A DNA stretch of 39,940 bases from Planctomycetota bacterium (lineage in GTDB: Bacteria; Planctomycetota; Brocadiia; Brocadiales; Scalinduaceae), in contig JACZYU010000006.1 of assembly GCA_022570935.1 (NCBI GenBank), forward strand, positions 1-39,940. Reading direction: 5' to 3'. Positions 17,288 through 25,610 of this stretch are shown here, one piece after another. The position numbers were made by a program, and so were the translations under genes. The notes below the pieces were generated by a model. It had not been told where the DNA came from and did no database searches. It saw only the letters and a list, made by a program, of their open reading frames with translations. Within the stretch, counting starts at the first letter, position 1. Each line of letters starts with the position of its first letter.

Positions 17288-17588
17288 TTAAATGAAAACC
17301 TACGGTTTTCAAACTTTCCCCGGACAAAAAGCGCCCCTGCCCGTCCGGCAGGCGGGGAGGACTTTCCCTTATTTAGTATAAAAGGTTAGAAGCCCAGCTA
17401 TCTAAAAAGAGGCTGGGCATGTTTACGAACAAAGTTTGCTCGAAGGCCATAAATTTGCTTGTTATTAAGCATTATACTTTACCACACGAACGGTGTGGTA
17501 AAACAGTCTAGAAGGTGACAATTTCCCCGCCCGGATGAATCCGTTCGAACGGGCAGTTAAAAAAAATAAGAAATTGTCGGCTTATAGA
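17288..17588. other. Convergent intergenic region packed with palindromes
   Basis: About 300 bases between the ends of tyrS and the SurA-like gene, with no ORF. It contains a CCCCGGACAAAAAGCGCC repeat (17318-17335, same family as at 37.1 and 38.3 kb), a GC-rich palindrome at 17334-17357, a GCCCAGC...GCTGGGC stem (17392-17398 with 17412-17418), a perfect 10-bp hairpin TTTACCACAC-GAACG-GTGTGGTAAA (17478-17502) that could terminate the minus-strand gene, and a GCCCG...CGGGC palindrome at 17529-17554. Confidence 0.55.
17478..17502 (-). terminator. Probable terminator of the SurA-like gene
   Basis: A perfect 10-bp stem TTTACCACAC/GTGTGGTAAA with a 5-base loop, about 90 bases past the minus-strand stop codon. 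It has no long T run, so it is a moderate candidate. Confidence 0.4.
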
Positions 17589-18563
17589 CTAATAATATCT
17601 TTTAATTACCACATTTTTTCTCAATTTTTTCAAGTATTCTTTTCTCTTTTTAACAAAATCTTCTCTAAAGAGCATACTGCGAATTTCATTTTGTGCCTGC
17701 TGAAAGGTCAATGTTTGAGAGGGAATAATCTCTTCTATCTTAAAGATATGGTAACCTAACGAAGACTCTATCATTGGGCTTATTTCACCTTCTTTTAAAT
17801 TAGAAATTTGAGCAACCAGATCCTTTCTGAAGTCCTTTGCTTCATCAGATTCCCACAAACCCCCTTTATCAGAACGCGGACCGCGTGAACGTTCTCTTGC
17901 CAGGTCTTCGAATTTTTCTCCATTTTCTAATCTATTTAAAATATCTTCCGTCTCAGATTTTGCATCTTCTCTTGTTTTGTATCCAGAAAACTTTATCAAT
18001 ATCTGTCTGAAACTTAAACTACCTTCTCTTGAAAATTCATCAGTGTGTTCCTGATAATAGCGTTTAATTCCTTTTGGTGTAACTAGTATTTTTCTATAAA
18101 CATTATCACGCATAATTTCTTCGATTAATAGATCTTCCTTTAATTCTGCTCTTTTTTTAAGCGGATTAATTCCCTGTTTATGGGCCAGTTCATAAAATTT
18201 ATAGACAGAACCAACTTCTTCTACAGCACCCTTAACAAAAGCATCAAGGCTCTTTTCAATCTCTTCTGCCTTTTCCGGATTTGCAAGTACAACCTTCTTT
18301 GCCTCCTGCACAAGTATTTTTCTATCAATTAATTCATCAATACCCTTAGAAATTATTTCGCGTTCTTTCTGCTGGAACCCTACGCCCCCGTACTTTTCTC
18401 TGGCAATATGTATGGCGTTAACTACCTGTCTTCTAATATCAAATTCCGTAATTATCTCACCATTTACGATAACTCGTACGGCATTTAAATTATCAGCACT
18501 TGTTTGATATAAATAAAACAGTTGTAGTATGGAAAAAACTAAGCTTAACCTTAGAACCTTCAA
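17589..18563 (-). CDS. SurA/PpiC-type periplasmic peptidyl-prolyl isomerase
   Basis: 324 residues with an N-terminal signal peptide (LSLVFSILQLFYLYQTSADN). The SurA_N-like region begins with VNGEIITEFDIRRQV (33-47) and contains GIDELIDRKILVQEAKK. One parvulin domain spans about 182-278 (SLSFRQILIKF, EKFEDLARERSRGPRSDKGG, LGYHIFKIEEI). It probably helps fold outer-membrane or secreted proteins in the periplasm. It is shorter than E. coli SurA, with one parvulin domain instead of two. The start is TTG at 18563, chosen because GGAGG lies ten bases upstream and no ATG fits. Single-gene unit converging on tyrS. Confidence 0.88.
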   Translation of the reverse strand: MKVLRLSLVFSILQLFYLYQTSADNLNAVRVIVNGEIITEFDIRRQVVNAIHIAREKYGGVGFQQKEREIISKGIDELIDRKILVQEAKKVVLANPEKAEEIEKSLDAFVKGAVEEVGSVYKFYELAHKQGINPLKKRAELKEDLLIEEIMRDNVYRKILVTPKGIKRYYQEHTDEFSREGSLSFRQILIKFSGYKTREDAKSETEDILNRLENGEKFEDLARERSRGPRSDKGGLWESDEAKDFRKDLVAQISNLKEGEISPMIESSLGYHIFKIEEIIPSQTLTFQQAQNEIRSMLFREDFVKKRKEYLKKLRKNVVIKRYY

Positions 18564-19075
18564 ATGTTATATTCCTCCTGCACCATAAAATATAAATTTT
18601 AACAAAATACAGTATACAATCCCGTCTATGATCTGTCATCTATCATTTTGAGGTAATTGCTCAATATCAAGTGGAATTCTATATCCTTCCTTTCGGAAGG
18701 ATTCCAGAGTTAACTCCCTGTCTGCGTGCCACGCACAGGTAGGCTGGAATCTCCGCCTAGTTGGATCTGCCTTGGGCATGACCTGCGAAAGCGGGGTTGA
18801 CACTTGCGTTAAATAGCAGTGACATCTTACTTGATATTAAGCATTCTATCCCATCAAAAACAGTTCTAACAGACGGTGCCTGTCCCCCGTCCAAATGGAT
18901 TCATCCGGGCGACTATGGTCTTTCAGGCGGAAAGTTGATAAACGCCCCTTCGCAAGCAAAATACTTCCCCTATGATTAACAGATCAGGATAACTTTACAT
19001 CAAAGATACTATACAGCCAAGTGGCTAATAATACACTTGAAACAATTCAGATATACTATAACATCTGAAATTGAT
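18564..19075. other. Intergenic region with palindromic repeats
   Basis: No convincing gene. A compound palindrome lies at about 18700-18755: GATTCCAG...CTGGAATC with an inner TGCGTG-CC-ACGCA stem. At 18885-18910 is an inverted, diverged copy of the palindrome found at 17525-17555 on the other side of the SurA-like gene. A 60-residue ORF at 18797-18979 is made of this repeat material and lacks family features. Confidence 0.4.
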
Positions 19076-20104
19076 ATGAAAGAGATTGATAATACATTCT
19101 ATAACGATATCCGTACTATTCTGCAACAGGCAAGAAACAAAGCCTATTCTGCCATTAATTCCGCAATGGTCGAAGCTTACTGGAGTATTGGTAAAAGAAT
19201 TGTAGAAGAAGAGCAGAAGGGCAAGGGAAGAGCCGAATACGGTGCTAATCTTATTAAAAATCTGTCTATCGCACTTAATGTGGAGTTTGGAAAAGGATTT
19301 TCCATTGCTAACTTGAAAAATTTTAGACAATTTTACCTTACTTTCAAGGATGATCAAAAAGGCTACACACTGTGTAGCCAATTAAGCTGGTCTCATATTC
19401 GTCTGATTATGCGCATTGACAAACCCAATATCCGTGAATACTATCTCAAGGAAACAAAAGCGCAAGGATGGAGTGTACGGCAACTCCAAAGAAACATTAA
19501 CTCTCACTACTATGAAAGGCTTCTTTCATCTATAGATAAAAAAAGTGATTTGATATCTGTAAAGAATATTGAACAGGAAAATACCCGGGATTTTATAAAA
19601 GATCCTTATGTACTGGAATTTCTCAATTTGCCGGAAAATGTAGAATTAAAGGAATCAACACTTGAAAAAAACATCATCAATAATCTTCAGGCATTTCTTT
19701 TAGAAGTCGGTAAGGGCTTTTCATTTGTAGCACGCCAATTTAGAATAAGTACTGAAACATCCCATTTTTATATTGATCTGGTTTTTTATAATTACATTCT
19801 TAAATGTTTTGTGATAATAGATTTAAAAACCGGCAAATTAACTCATCAGAATATTGGTCAGATGGATATGTATGTCCGTATGTTTGATGATCTAAAGCGA
19901 AGTGAGGATGACAATCCGACTATTGGAATAATCCTTTGCAGCGATAAAGAAGATACTGTTGTCAGGTATTCCATCTTAAAGGACAGTGAACAGCTTTTTG
20001 CTTCGAAATATCGGTTGGTTCTTCCTACGGAGGAAGAATTGAAAGCGGAACTAGAACGAGAAATTAAACTGATTGAAGAGCAGCAAGCTGGCAATGAAAA
20101 ATGA
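19076..20104 (+). CDS. YhcG-type PDDEXK nuclease (DUF1016 family)
   Basis: About 342 residues. The N-terminal DUF1016 region is clear (ARNKAYSAINSAMVEAYWSI, FGKGFSIANLKNFRQFYLTF, QLSWSHIRLIMRI, EYYLKETKAQGWSVRQL). The C-terminal PDDEXK domain follows: GKGFSFVARQFRI, then FYIDLVFYN (catalytic Asp) and CFVIIDLKTGKL (D-x-K form of the ExK motif), with NPTIGIILCSDK. Proteins of this group are found with mobile elements, toxin-antitoxin loci and restriction systems; this one has no recognisable partner. ATG 19076 is listed; a TTG at 19037 is the alternative and neither has a good ribosome-binding site. It overlaps the next gene by 11 bases. Confidence 0.85.
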   Translation: MKEIDNTFYNDIRTILQQARNKAYSAINSAMVEAYWSIGKRIVEEEQKGKGRAEYGANLIKNLSIALNVEFGKGFSIANLKNFRQFYLTFKDDQKGYTLCSQLSWSHIRLIMRIDKPNIREYYLKETKAQGWSVRQLQRNINSHYYERLLSSIDKKSDLISVKNIEQENTRDFIKDPYVLEFLNLPENVELKESTLEKNIINNLQAFLLEVGKGFSFVARQFRISTETSHFYIDLVFYNYILKCFVIIDLKTGKLTHQNIGQMDMYVRMFDDLKRSEDDNPTIGIILCSDKEDTVVRYSILKDSEQLFASKYRLVLPTEEELKAELEREIKLIEEQQAGNEK

Positions 20105-20570
20105 CGAAACTATATGTAAAAGAAGAAAATTTACAGAGTCAATTTTGCAGTCTCTAGAAAAATCAATTTATAGAGATTATGTTTTTGGTATAAAATGGTT
20201 TCAAGTTGAATATTCAAAAGGAAAATTACGAAAAAAAATGGAGCCTGAACCGTATCTGGAGATTTATCAGAAGCCAAAAAGTAGTAATGATGAAAAAAAA
20301 GATTTCACATGTGAAAACGAATTTCGTTTAGCCTTTCTAATGAAACTTAAAAATAATATATTAAAATCAAAGAACGGATCAAAAAGGTTGTTTGTACAAG
20401 GAGAAGAACGCTTAGAAAGAATGTCGAAATATCTTAATATGGCCGTTGAAGAATTAAAACAGGCTCCACATATAATGAAACATTATGAGGATGTAACACC
20501 TTACTGGATTGAAAGCATTACACTGAACAATCCAGAAGGTTTTCATGGCTGTTCGCAACTTAAGGAATAA
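20094..20570 (+). CDS. Unknown protein coupled to the YhcG-type nuclease
   Basis: 158 residues, family not recognised. It is strongly basic at the N-terminus (CKRRKF), with KWFQVEYSKGKLRKKMEPEPYL and KSKNGSKRLFVQGEERL in the middle, and has no signal peptide or membrane segment. The ATG at 20094 overlaps the nuclease stop codon region by 11 bases (ATGAAAAATGA), so translation is probably coupled; an upstream in-frame TTG at 20073 is less likely. Because of this tight link it may act with, or modulate, the nuclease. That is inference from position only. Confidence 0.6.
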   Translation: MKNDETICKRRKFTESILQSLEKSIYRDYVFGIKWFQVEYSKGKLRKKMEPEPYLEIYQKPKSSNDEKKDFTCENEFRLAFLMKLKNNILKSKNGSKRLFVQGEERLERMSKYLNMAVEELKQAPHIMKHYEDVTPYWIESITLNNPEGFHGCSQLKE

Positions 20571-21001
20571 CATTGCATAACCAGAGGGTATAGATGAACT
20601 CGAATGTCAGATGCAACTTTATCTATCGAGGCTTTGGGAGCACCCCTCACCCTAACCGCTATATATGACATATTTGTAACCATCAAATATAAAATTGAGG
20701 GACACTATACTCATTTAATTGACTCACAGAAAACGAGGTAATTAAAACTATAGTTTTTCGATTCTAATTTCATCGTGTACAATTTTTTTATTTGAATTAT
20801 TAACCTTCACTTTTTTTAATCCTTTACGAGTCTTCACAATATAATGACCGTCAATAAAGTTGAGAAGAAGTAACTACCCGCCTGCCAATCAGTTCGGGCA
20901 GGAAGTGTGAAGTGATCTAAAGTGTCTAAAATTGGGGTAAAAAACAATTTTTATCTTAGGCACTTTTAACTTTTATTAATAGCCAAATCGAAAAAATCAA
21001 A
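20571..21001. other. Intergenic region with repeat fragments and a coding remnant
   Basis: No intact gene. It contains a GC-rich palindrome at about 20878-20903 (CCCGCCTGCC...GGGCAGG), a copy of the GTCTAAAGTG-type repeat at 20905-20937, and the minus-strand remnant listed at 20748-20873. Confidence 0.4.
20748..20873 (-). pseudogene. C-terminal coding remnant cut off at a palindrome
   Basis: An open frame of 41 codons without a start. It reads NFIDGHYIVKTRKGLKKVKV, then a short N/K linker and HDEIRIEKL-stop, which looks like a genuine protein C-terminus rather than random sequence. It begins right where the GC-rich palindrome at 20878-20903 ends, suggesting that the upstream part was lost through the repeat. 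The family is not recognised. Confidence 0.3.
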
Positions 21002-24000
21002 CTAAGATTTCGGGTTTAATAAATTCTTTATGAAATCTGCGGAATCATGAGGCGACATCTTCTTTCCGGGCAAGGTAAGGTGCAATTCGTTATAAGCCAC
21101 TACTTTTACCAGTTTCTTTGCATTTCTAAAGAGTGATTCTGCTTTCTTCAAATTCTCTACATGAAATATAACAGTGCCATTTGTTCGTACGAGTGAACGG
21201 ATATTAGAAGCCTGTGCCGCTACTCTTACCTCACTTTCTATTAACAGGTTTTTAACCTGCTGCGGTATTTGACCGAATCTATCTGCAAGCTCTTTTTCCA
21301 TTTTATTTATCTCACCCTTAGAAGATAACCGATTTATCTTCCTGTATATTTCTATTTTCAGCTTCATGTCAGGTATGTAGTCGTCAGGGAGATACGACTC
21401 AAGGTTTAAGTTTATGTGGACATCGTTGTAATCCGGAATTGGCTCATTCTTCCCCTTACGTATTACGATTTCAAGTAGTCTGCAAAACATTTCATAACCG
21501 ACCGCTTCAATATGTCCGTGTTGTTCTATACCTAAAATATTTCCTGTTCCCCTGATCTCAAGATCCCGCATCGCAATTTTAAAACCTGCGCCAAGTTCTG
21601 AGAAATCAACAATGGCCTTTAGCCTCTTCTCCGCTTCCGGTGTAACCGGCCTGTTTTTTGGTAACAAAAGGTAGGCATAGGCACGGTGCTTGTAGCGTCC
21701 CACCCTGCCACGCAACTGATGCAAATCCGCCAAACCAAACATATCCGCCTGATTAATAAATATAGTGTTTACATTAGGAATATCAAGACCGGATTCTATT
21801 ATCGTTGTTGATACAAGAATGTCGAATTTGCCGTTAACAAAATCTGCCATTTTCTTCTCCAGGATTCTTTCCGGCATTTGCCCATGGGCTACAGTAATCC
21901 TCGCTTCCGGGACTATCTTCGCAATAGTATCTGCAATGCGATTTATATTTTTTACACGGTTGTGTACAAAGTAAATTTGTCCATCACGATTTAATTCATG
22001 AATTATTGCACTCCTTATTACATCACTGTTAAAACGCAATAAATTTGTCTGTATGGATTGCCTGTCCTGTGGTGGAGTATTTAGAGACGATATATCCTTT
22101 ATGCCCAGGAGAGACAAATGCAGGGTACGCGGGATCGGGGTTGCTGTTAACGTGAGGACGTCAATCGATTCTCTATACTTCTTTAGTTTTTCTTTATGTT
22201 CGACACCAAACCTCTGTTCTTCATCTATGACTACCAACCCGATATCTTTGAATGTAACATCTTTCTGGATCAACCGGTGTGTCCCAATAACAATGTCTAC
22301 CTTTCCTTCTTTTAAATTCTCCAATATTTCCTTTTGTTCTTTTCGGGTCTTAAACCTGCTTAATACATCAATATTAATGGGATAGTCTGCCATCCTTTCA
22401 GTAAAGGTTCTATAATGCTGTTGCGCCAGTAAAGTTGTTGGTACCAGGATGGCCACCTGTTTACCATACATTACGGCTTTAAATGCAGCCCTGATCGCAA
22501 TCTCAGTCTTACCATATCCCACGTCTCCACAAATAAGCCTGTCCATAGGTTTTAATGATTCCATATCTTTCTTAATATCTCTGACAACCTGTAGCTGATC
22601 CTCAGTTTCCTGGTATATGAATTCTGACTCAAACTTTCTCTGCCATTCAGAGTCTTTCGGGTAAGCTATGCCCCGTTTTGCCGCTCTCATTGCCTGCATG
22701 GAAAGAAGCTCACTTGCCATATCCCGAACGGCCTCTTCTGCCATCTGTTTTTTTCTTTCCCATGTTCGGCTGCCTAGCTTGCTGAGTTTTGGCTTGTGTT
22801 CTGAACCGCATACGTATTTTTGTACTAACTCAATCTTTGTGGCAGGAACATAGACCTTTGCGCCTTCATCGAATTCGAGTACAAGGAATTCACCATAACT
22901 GCCGGACTCATTATCCTTGTTAAGCATTTGCATACCCAGGAACCTTGCTATGCCGTGGCTGACGTGCACCACATAGTCTCCATTTCTTAAATCAAGAAAA
23001 GAATCGATGGCCTTTGTCGGTATTAATTTTTTCGGTTCCCTCCTCAGCCTGTAGCGTTGGAATATTTCATGATGTGTAAGAAATGCCGTGGAGATATCTT
23101 CAAATAAGAAACCATGGTTGAGATGCCCTATTTGATACTCTGTGTGATTGAAGGGTGAACGTTTGCCTGCAATTTCCTTAGTAGTTCTATTTCTATTTGA
23201 AGCAGTCTTACGGGAGACCGGTTGGGAATTAATATCTGATAGCAATTCGCTTAATCTCTGCTCTTCGGCCTGGTTGCTGCAAAAGATTATGGTGTTCTGG
23301 TACGAAGTCTTTATATCCTCGATCTTTTTAATTGAGTTATGGACATCATGATCAAAATAGTCCAGGGCTTTTATATTAAACGAAAATATATTTTTGCGTT
23401 TAAGCATTAAATTAGAAAGATATATCTTTCTAAAGTCCTTGCACGATTTTATTATATGATTAAAAGGAAAAATCTTACTATGAGACTCTAAGTTAACGCT
23501 TATGCTTTCTGCTCTGTTTTCTATATTTTCATATTCCTTAAAAACAATCCACGAGTCTTTTGGTATATAATCAATCAGAGAGCTGTACCTGCATTTATGC
23601 CTGTTCGCTTTCGGATGAACAGGTGTGTTGACTTGTTCAGTCTGTACACCCAGTATTTTACATTCTTGTACTTGTCTCTCTGACAATTGTGTCTCCGAGT
23701 TAAACATGCGGATAGAGTCGATTTCATCGCCGAAAAACTCGATACGGTAAGGCATTTCACCGGCGCCACTACTTACTGTATTACCTGATTGATGTTCTTG
23801 CAGAGAAGAAAATGGGAAGACATCTATAATCCCTCCCCTCAAGCTGAATTCTCCGGGCAGTTCAACTATGCTCGTTCGTTCAAAACCACCGTTTATCAGC
23901 CAGTCTACAAGAAATTCCTGTTCGTATTCCTGTCCCGTCCCGATTGTAAGTATATTTTTCTCTATTGCATCAGGTGGCGGTAGATGTTGTAAGAGCGACT

Positions 24001-24385
24001 GGATTGGGGTTATTATAATTTTGTTGGAAGATTTGCTATTACCTGTTAACAGCTTATATAAAATATTAATCTGTTGCACATAAGTGCTATTGTCAGGTTG
24101 CGATTCAACAGAGATTGCATCCTCTGAGACTGGGAAAAAGGTGGCGCTGCCGGGGAGAAAAACGTTTATATCCTCAAAAATATCTTCCGCCTCTTCTATA
24201 CCTGATGTTACGAAAAGTATTTCTCCATTTCCGGAAAGTTTCTTATCATTTGCCAGGCTGGCAATTAAAAAGGCAGCCGACGAACCCCATAGCCCTTGAA
24301 CATGACAATCCTTTCCTGATACCAGATCACCTGCTATCTGTTTATACTGTTTGTCTTTATGAATAAGCTTAAATATATTTTTCAC
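21002..24385 (-). CDS. mfd: Transcription-repair coupling factor
   Basis: 1127 residues, close to the usual 1100-1170. Mfd pushes stalled RNA polymerase off damaged DNA and recruits UvrA. Domains in order: UvrB-like N-terminal module (LPGEFSLRGGIIDVFPFSS); CarD-like RNA-polymerase interaction domain (DLRNGDYVVHVSHGIARFLG, about 470-490); RecG-like helicase with Walker A GDVGYGKTE (about 617-625), DEEQRFG (about 715) and TATPIPRTLHLSL (about 745); the C-terminal helicase half with IIESGLDIPNVNTI and QLRGRVGR; and the Mfd C-terminal domain. The start is taken as GTG 24385, with no obvious Shine-Dalgarno. Stand-alone gene. Confidence 0.97.
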   Translation of the reverse strand: MKNIFKLIHKDKQYKQIAGDLVSGKDCHVQGLWGSSAAFLIASLANDKKLSGNGEILFVTSGIEEAEDIFEDINVFLPGSATFFPVSEDAISVESQPDNSTYVQQINILYKLLTGNSKSSNKIIITPIQSLLQHLPPPDAIEKNILTIGTGQEYEQEFLVDWLINGGFERTSIVELPGEFSLRGGIIDVFPFSSLQEHQSGNTVSSGAGEMPYRIEFFGDEIDSIRMFNSETQLSERQVQECKILGVQTEQVNTPVHPKANRHKCRYSSLIDYIPKDSWIVFKEYENIENRAESISVNLESHSKIFPFNHIIKSCKDFRKIYLSNLMLKRKNIFSFNIKALDYFDHDVHNSIKKIEDIKTSYQNTIIFCSNQAEEQRLSELLSDINSQPVSRKTASNRNRTTKEIAGKRSPFNHTEYQIGHLNHGFLFEDISTAFLTHHEIFQRYRLRREPKKLIPTKAIDSFLDLRNGDYVVHVSHGIARFLGMQMLNKDNESGSYGEFLVLEFDEGAKVYVPATKIELVQKYVCGSEHKPKLSKLGSRTWERKKQMAEEAVRDMASELLSMQAMRAAKRGIAYPKDSEWQRKFESEFIYQETEDQLQVVRDIKKDMESLKPMDRLICGDVGYGKTEIAIRAAFKAVMYGKQVAILVPTTLLAQQHYRTFTERMADYPINIDVLSRFKTRKEQKEILENLKEGKVDIVIGTHRLIQKDVTFKDIGLVVIDEEQRFGVEHKEKLKKYRESIDVLTLTATPIPRTLHLSLLGIKDISSLNTPPQDRQSIQTNLLRFNSDVIRSAIIHELNRDGQIYFVHNRVKNINRIADTIAKIVPEARITVAHGQMPERILEKKMADFVNGKFDILVSTTIIESGLDIPNVNTIFINQADMFGLADLHQLRGRVGRYKHRAYAYLLLPKNRPVTPEAEKRLKAIVDFSELGAGFKIAMRDLEIRGTGNILGIEQHGHIEAVGYEMFCRLLEIVIRKGKNEPIPDYNDVHINLNLESYLPDDYIPDMKLKIEIYRKINRLSSKGEINKMEKELADRFGQIPQQVKNLLIESEVRVAAQASNIRSLVRTNGTVIFHVENLKKAESLFRNAKKLVKVVAYNELHLTLPGKKMSPHDSADFIKNLLNPKS

Positions 24386-24447
24386 AAAGAAATTATACTT
24401 ACATTTTTATAACCAGGCAAGAGTTTATATGTCCGTTTTTTGTTTCA

Positions 24448-24576
24448 CCTAAATTGAGCGATTTTGTAGCCGCAACCTTCAGGTTGCGAAACTTACGTGA
24501 CCCCATTAAACGTTGAGGAACGCAGGCTAAAGCCTTCGGCTACAATAGCATGTAATATAAAATCGCTCAATTTAGG
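24448..24576. repeat. MITE-like element with 18-bp terminal inverted repeats
   Basis: Termini CCTAAATTGAGCGATTTT (24448-24465) and its exact reverse complement (24559-24576). Inside are GTAGCC (24466-24471) paired with GGCTAC (24538-24543) and a CGCAACC-TTCA-GGTTGCG hairpin (24471-24488). It is non-coding, 129 bp. It could be a miniature transposable element or a large REP/BIME-type unit; no matching transposase is visible in the window. Confidence 0.55.
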
Positions 24577-24677
24577 TTTCACTTGATCATGCAGAACCAA
24601 TACAAGGAATGACACAAAAAAGAACGAGACTGAAAAGAGATGTATGCAAGCTCTGAGTTGGAAGTATGAGAAAAGAG

Positions 24678-24737
24678 AAAAAGGGGACAGATTTATTTTA
24701 TCAAAAGGAGGTATCAAAATAAATCTGTCCCCTTTTT
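24678..24737. repeat. 22-bp perfect inverted repeat, AGGGGACAGATTTATTTT family
   Basis: The arms at 24678-24699 and 24716-24737 are exact reverse complements around a 16-base loop containing AAGGAGG. A third copy (25277-25297) lies at the broken end of the AAA/AlbA-type remnant. The T-run after the right arm could also make it a terminator. Confidence 0.6.
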
Positions 24738-24863
24738 TATGCTAAAGGACTTATGACTCGAAAATTACCCAAAATACCTATTCTCGAACAGCCTGTCAAT
24801 AGGTGACCCTGAAAAAAATCCTTATCGCATGGAATCATTTTCCATGCGTCTTTCCATGCGCTT

Positions 24864-25274
24864 CTATTCTTTATACACATACTTATATTTATTTGACTTA
24901 GGTGGTTCTCCATTATCTCCAATCAAATCTAAATCTCGCATCTTCCTGAGTTGATTCTGTGCAACTTTATCACTAAGATCAAGATGATCCGCATATTCCT
25001 TTTTAGAAACCGCTTTTCTTGATCTTACAAAATCATAACCTGCCAGTTCTACTTCATTCAGTTTGTCAATTGCCTCTTTACCGCTTATTTTCTTAACAGC
25101 ATCAGCTGTCCTTGGGAATATCACAATAACATTACTTCCATCATAATTAATGATAGGAAGTGGAAGATGATGTTTATCTCTTAGTGATCTAAAAGTGTCC
25201 ATTCCAATTTCAGATTCTTCCATATATCCCATCTCATTGAAAATGAATGTAAGTTTCTTATTTCGACTCCATGA
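24864..25274 (-). pseudogene. C-terminal fragment of an AAA_4/AlbA_2-type transcriptional regulator
   Basis: The open frame reads SWSRNKKLTFIFNEMGYMEE, then SEIGMDTFRSLRDKHHLPLP, a VIVIFPRT strand, a winged-helix tail (KKEYADHLDLSDKVAQNQLR) and KYVYKE-stop. The GYMEExxxGMDTFR and FPRT pattern is the C-terminal end of the large putative DNA-binding/ATP-binding family (AlbA_2/AAA_4) whose normal members have about 400-500 residues. The upstream part is missing; the frame runs straight into the repeat copy at 25277-25297. An internal ATG at 25232 could still start a 122-residue protein, but this is most likely a remnant. Confidence 0.6.
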
Positions 25275-25276
25275 AG

Positions 25277-25297
25277 AAAAGGGGACAGATTTATTTT
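25277..25297. repeat. Third copy of the AGGGGACAGATTTATTTT repeat
   Basis: Same orientation as the left arm of the inverted pair at 24678-24737. It marks the breakpoint of the regulator fragment to its left. From here to 25563 no gene is visible. Confidence 0.6.
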
Positions 25298-25563
25298 CAT
25301 TGTTAAACTAAAAAGACCCAAATGTTTTTCAGTCCCTCTCTATTGCTTTGTTACCACTTCTCATTATAAAACTGAAAACATCCTATTGAAATCCTCTCTT
25401 AGAACTCTAAGGATTTTGGAATTAATAACTTGTGGAAACGAGGACTAACTGTATCAAACGGATTTAAGTAATCCTATTTTAGTTTGTGTGGATAAATGTC
25501 TATAAACGCATATAAATAGCCATAACAAGAAACACTAATTTAGTTGATAATAGTACATGTAAA

Positions 25564-25610
25564 ATGATACAATTCTTCTTTTAATTAAGCACGAGGAGGA
25601 ATTGTATCAT
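25564..25610 (+). promoter_or_regulatory. Inverted repeat covering the transposase start codon
   Basis: ATGATACAATTC (25564-25575) and GAATTGTATCAT (25599-25610) are perfect 12-bp complements; the right arm includes the A and U of the transposase ATG, and the loop holds the Shine-Dalgarno GAGGAGG. Transcripts entering from outside would fold and hide the start. IS10 and IS50 protect themselves from read-through in a similar way; applying that here is inference. Confidence 0.55.

Larger units (their letters stand above)
24386..24863. other. Repeat-filled intergenic region
   Basis: About 480 bases without a gene. It holds the 129-bp MITE-like palindrome (24448-24576), the inverted pair AGGGGACAGATTTATTTT (24678-24737), a repeat fragment CGAACAGCCTGTCAATAGG near 24785-24803 that recurs at 30.7 kb, and a perfect 9-bp hairpin CGCATGGAA-TCATT-TTCCATGCG at 24826-24848. 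Confidence 0.55.

Noticed and set aside
18797-18979. 60-residue plus-strand ORF
   Set aside because: It is composed of the palindromic repeat region, has no ribosome-binding site and no family resemblance.
20073-20093. TTG start seven codons upstream for the unknown protein after the nuclease
   Set aside because: The overlapping ATG at 20094 explains translational coupling better, and the extra codons lie wholly inside the nuclease gene.
25300-25560. Left terminal inverted repeat of the ISAzo13 element
   Set aside because: I compared the region with the reverse complement of 27290-27330 by eye and found no convincing match, so no end was assigned.
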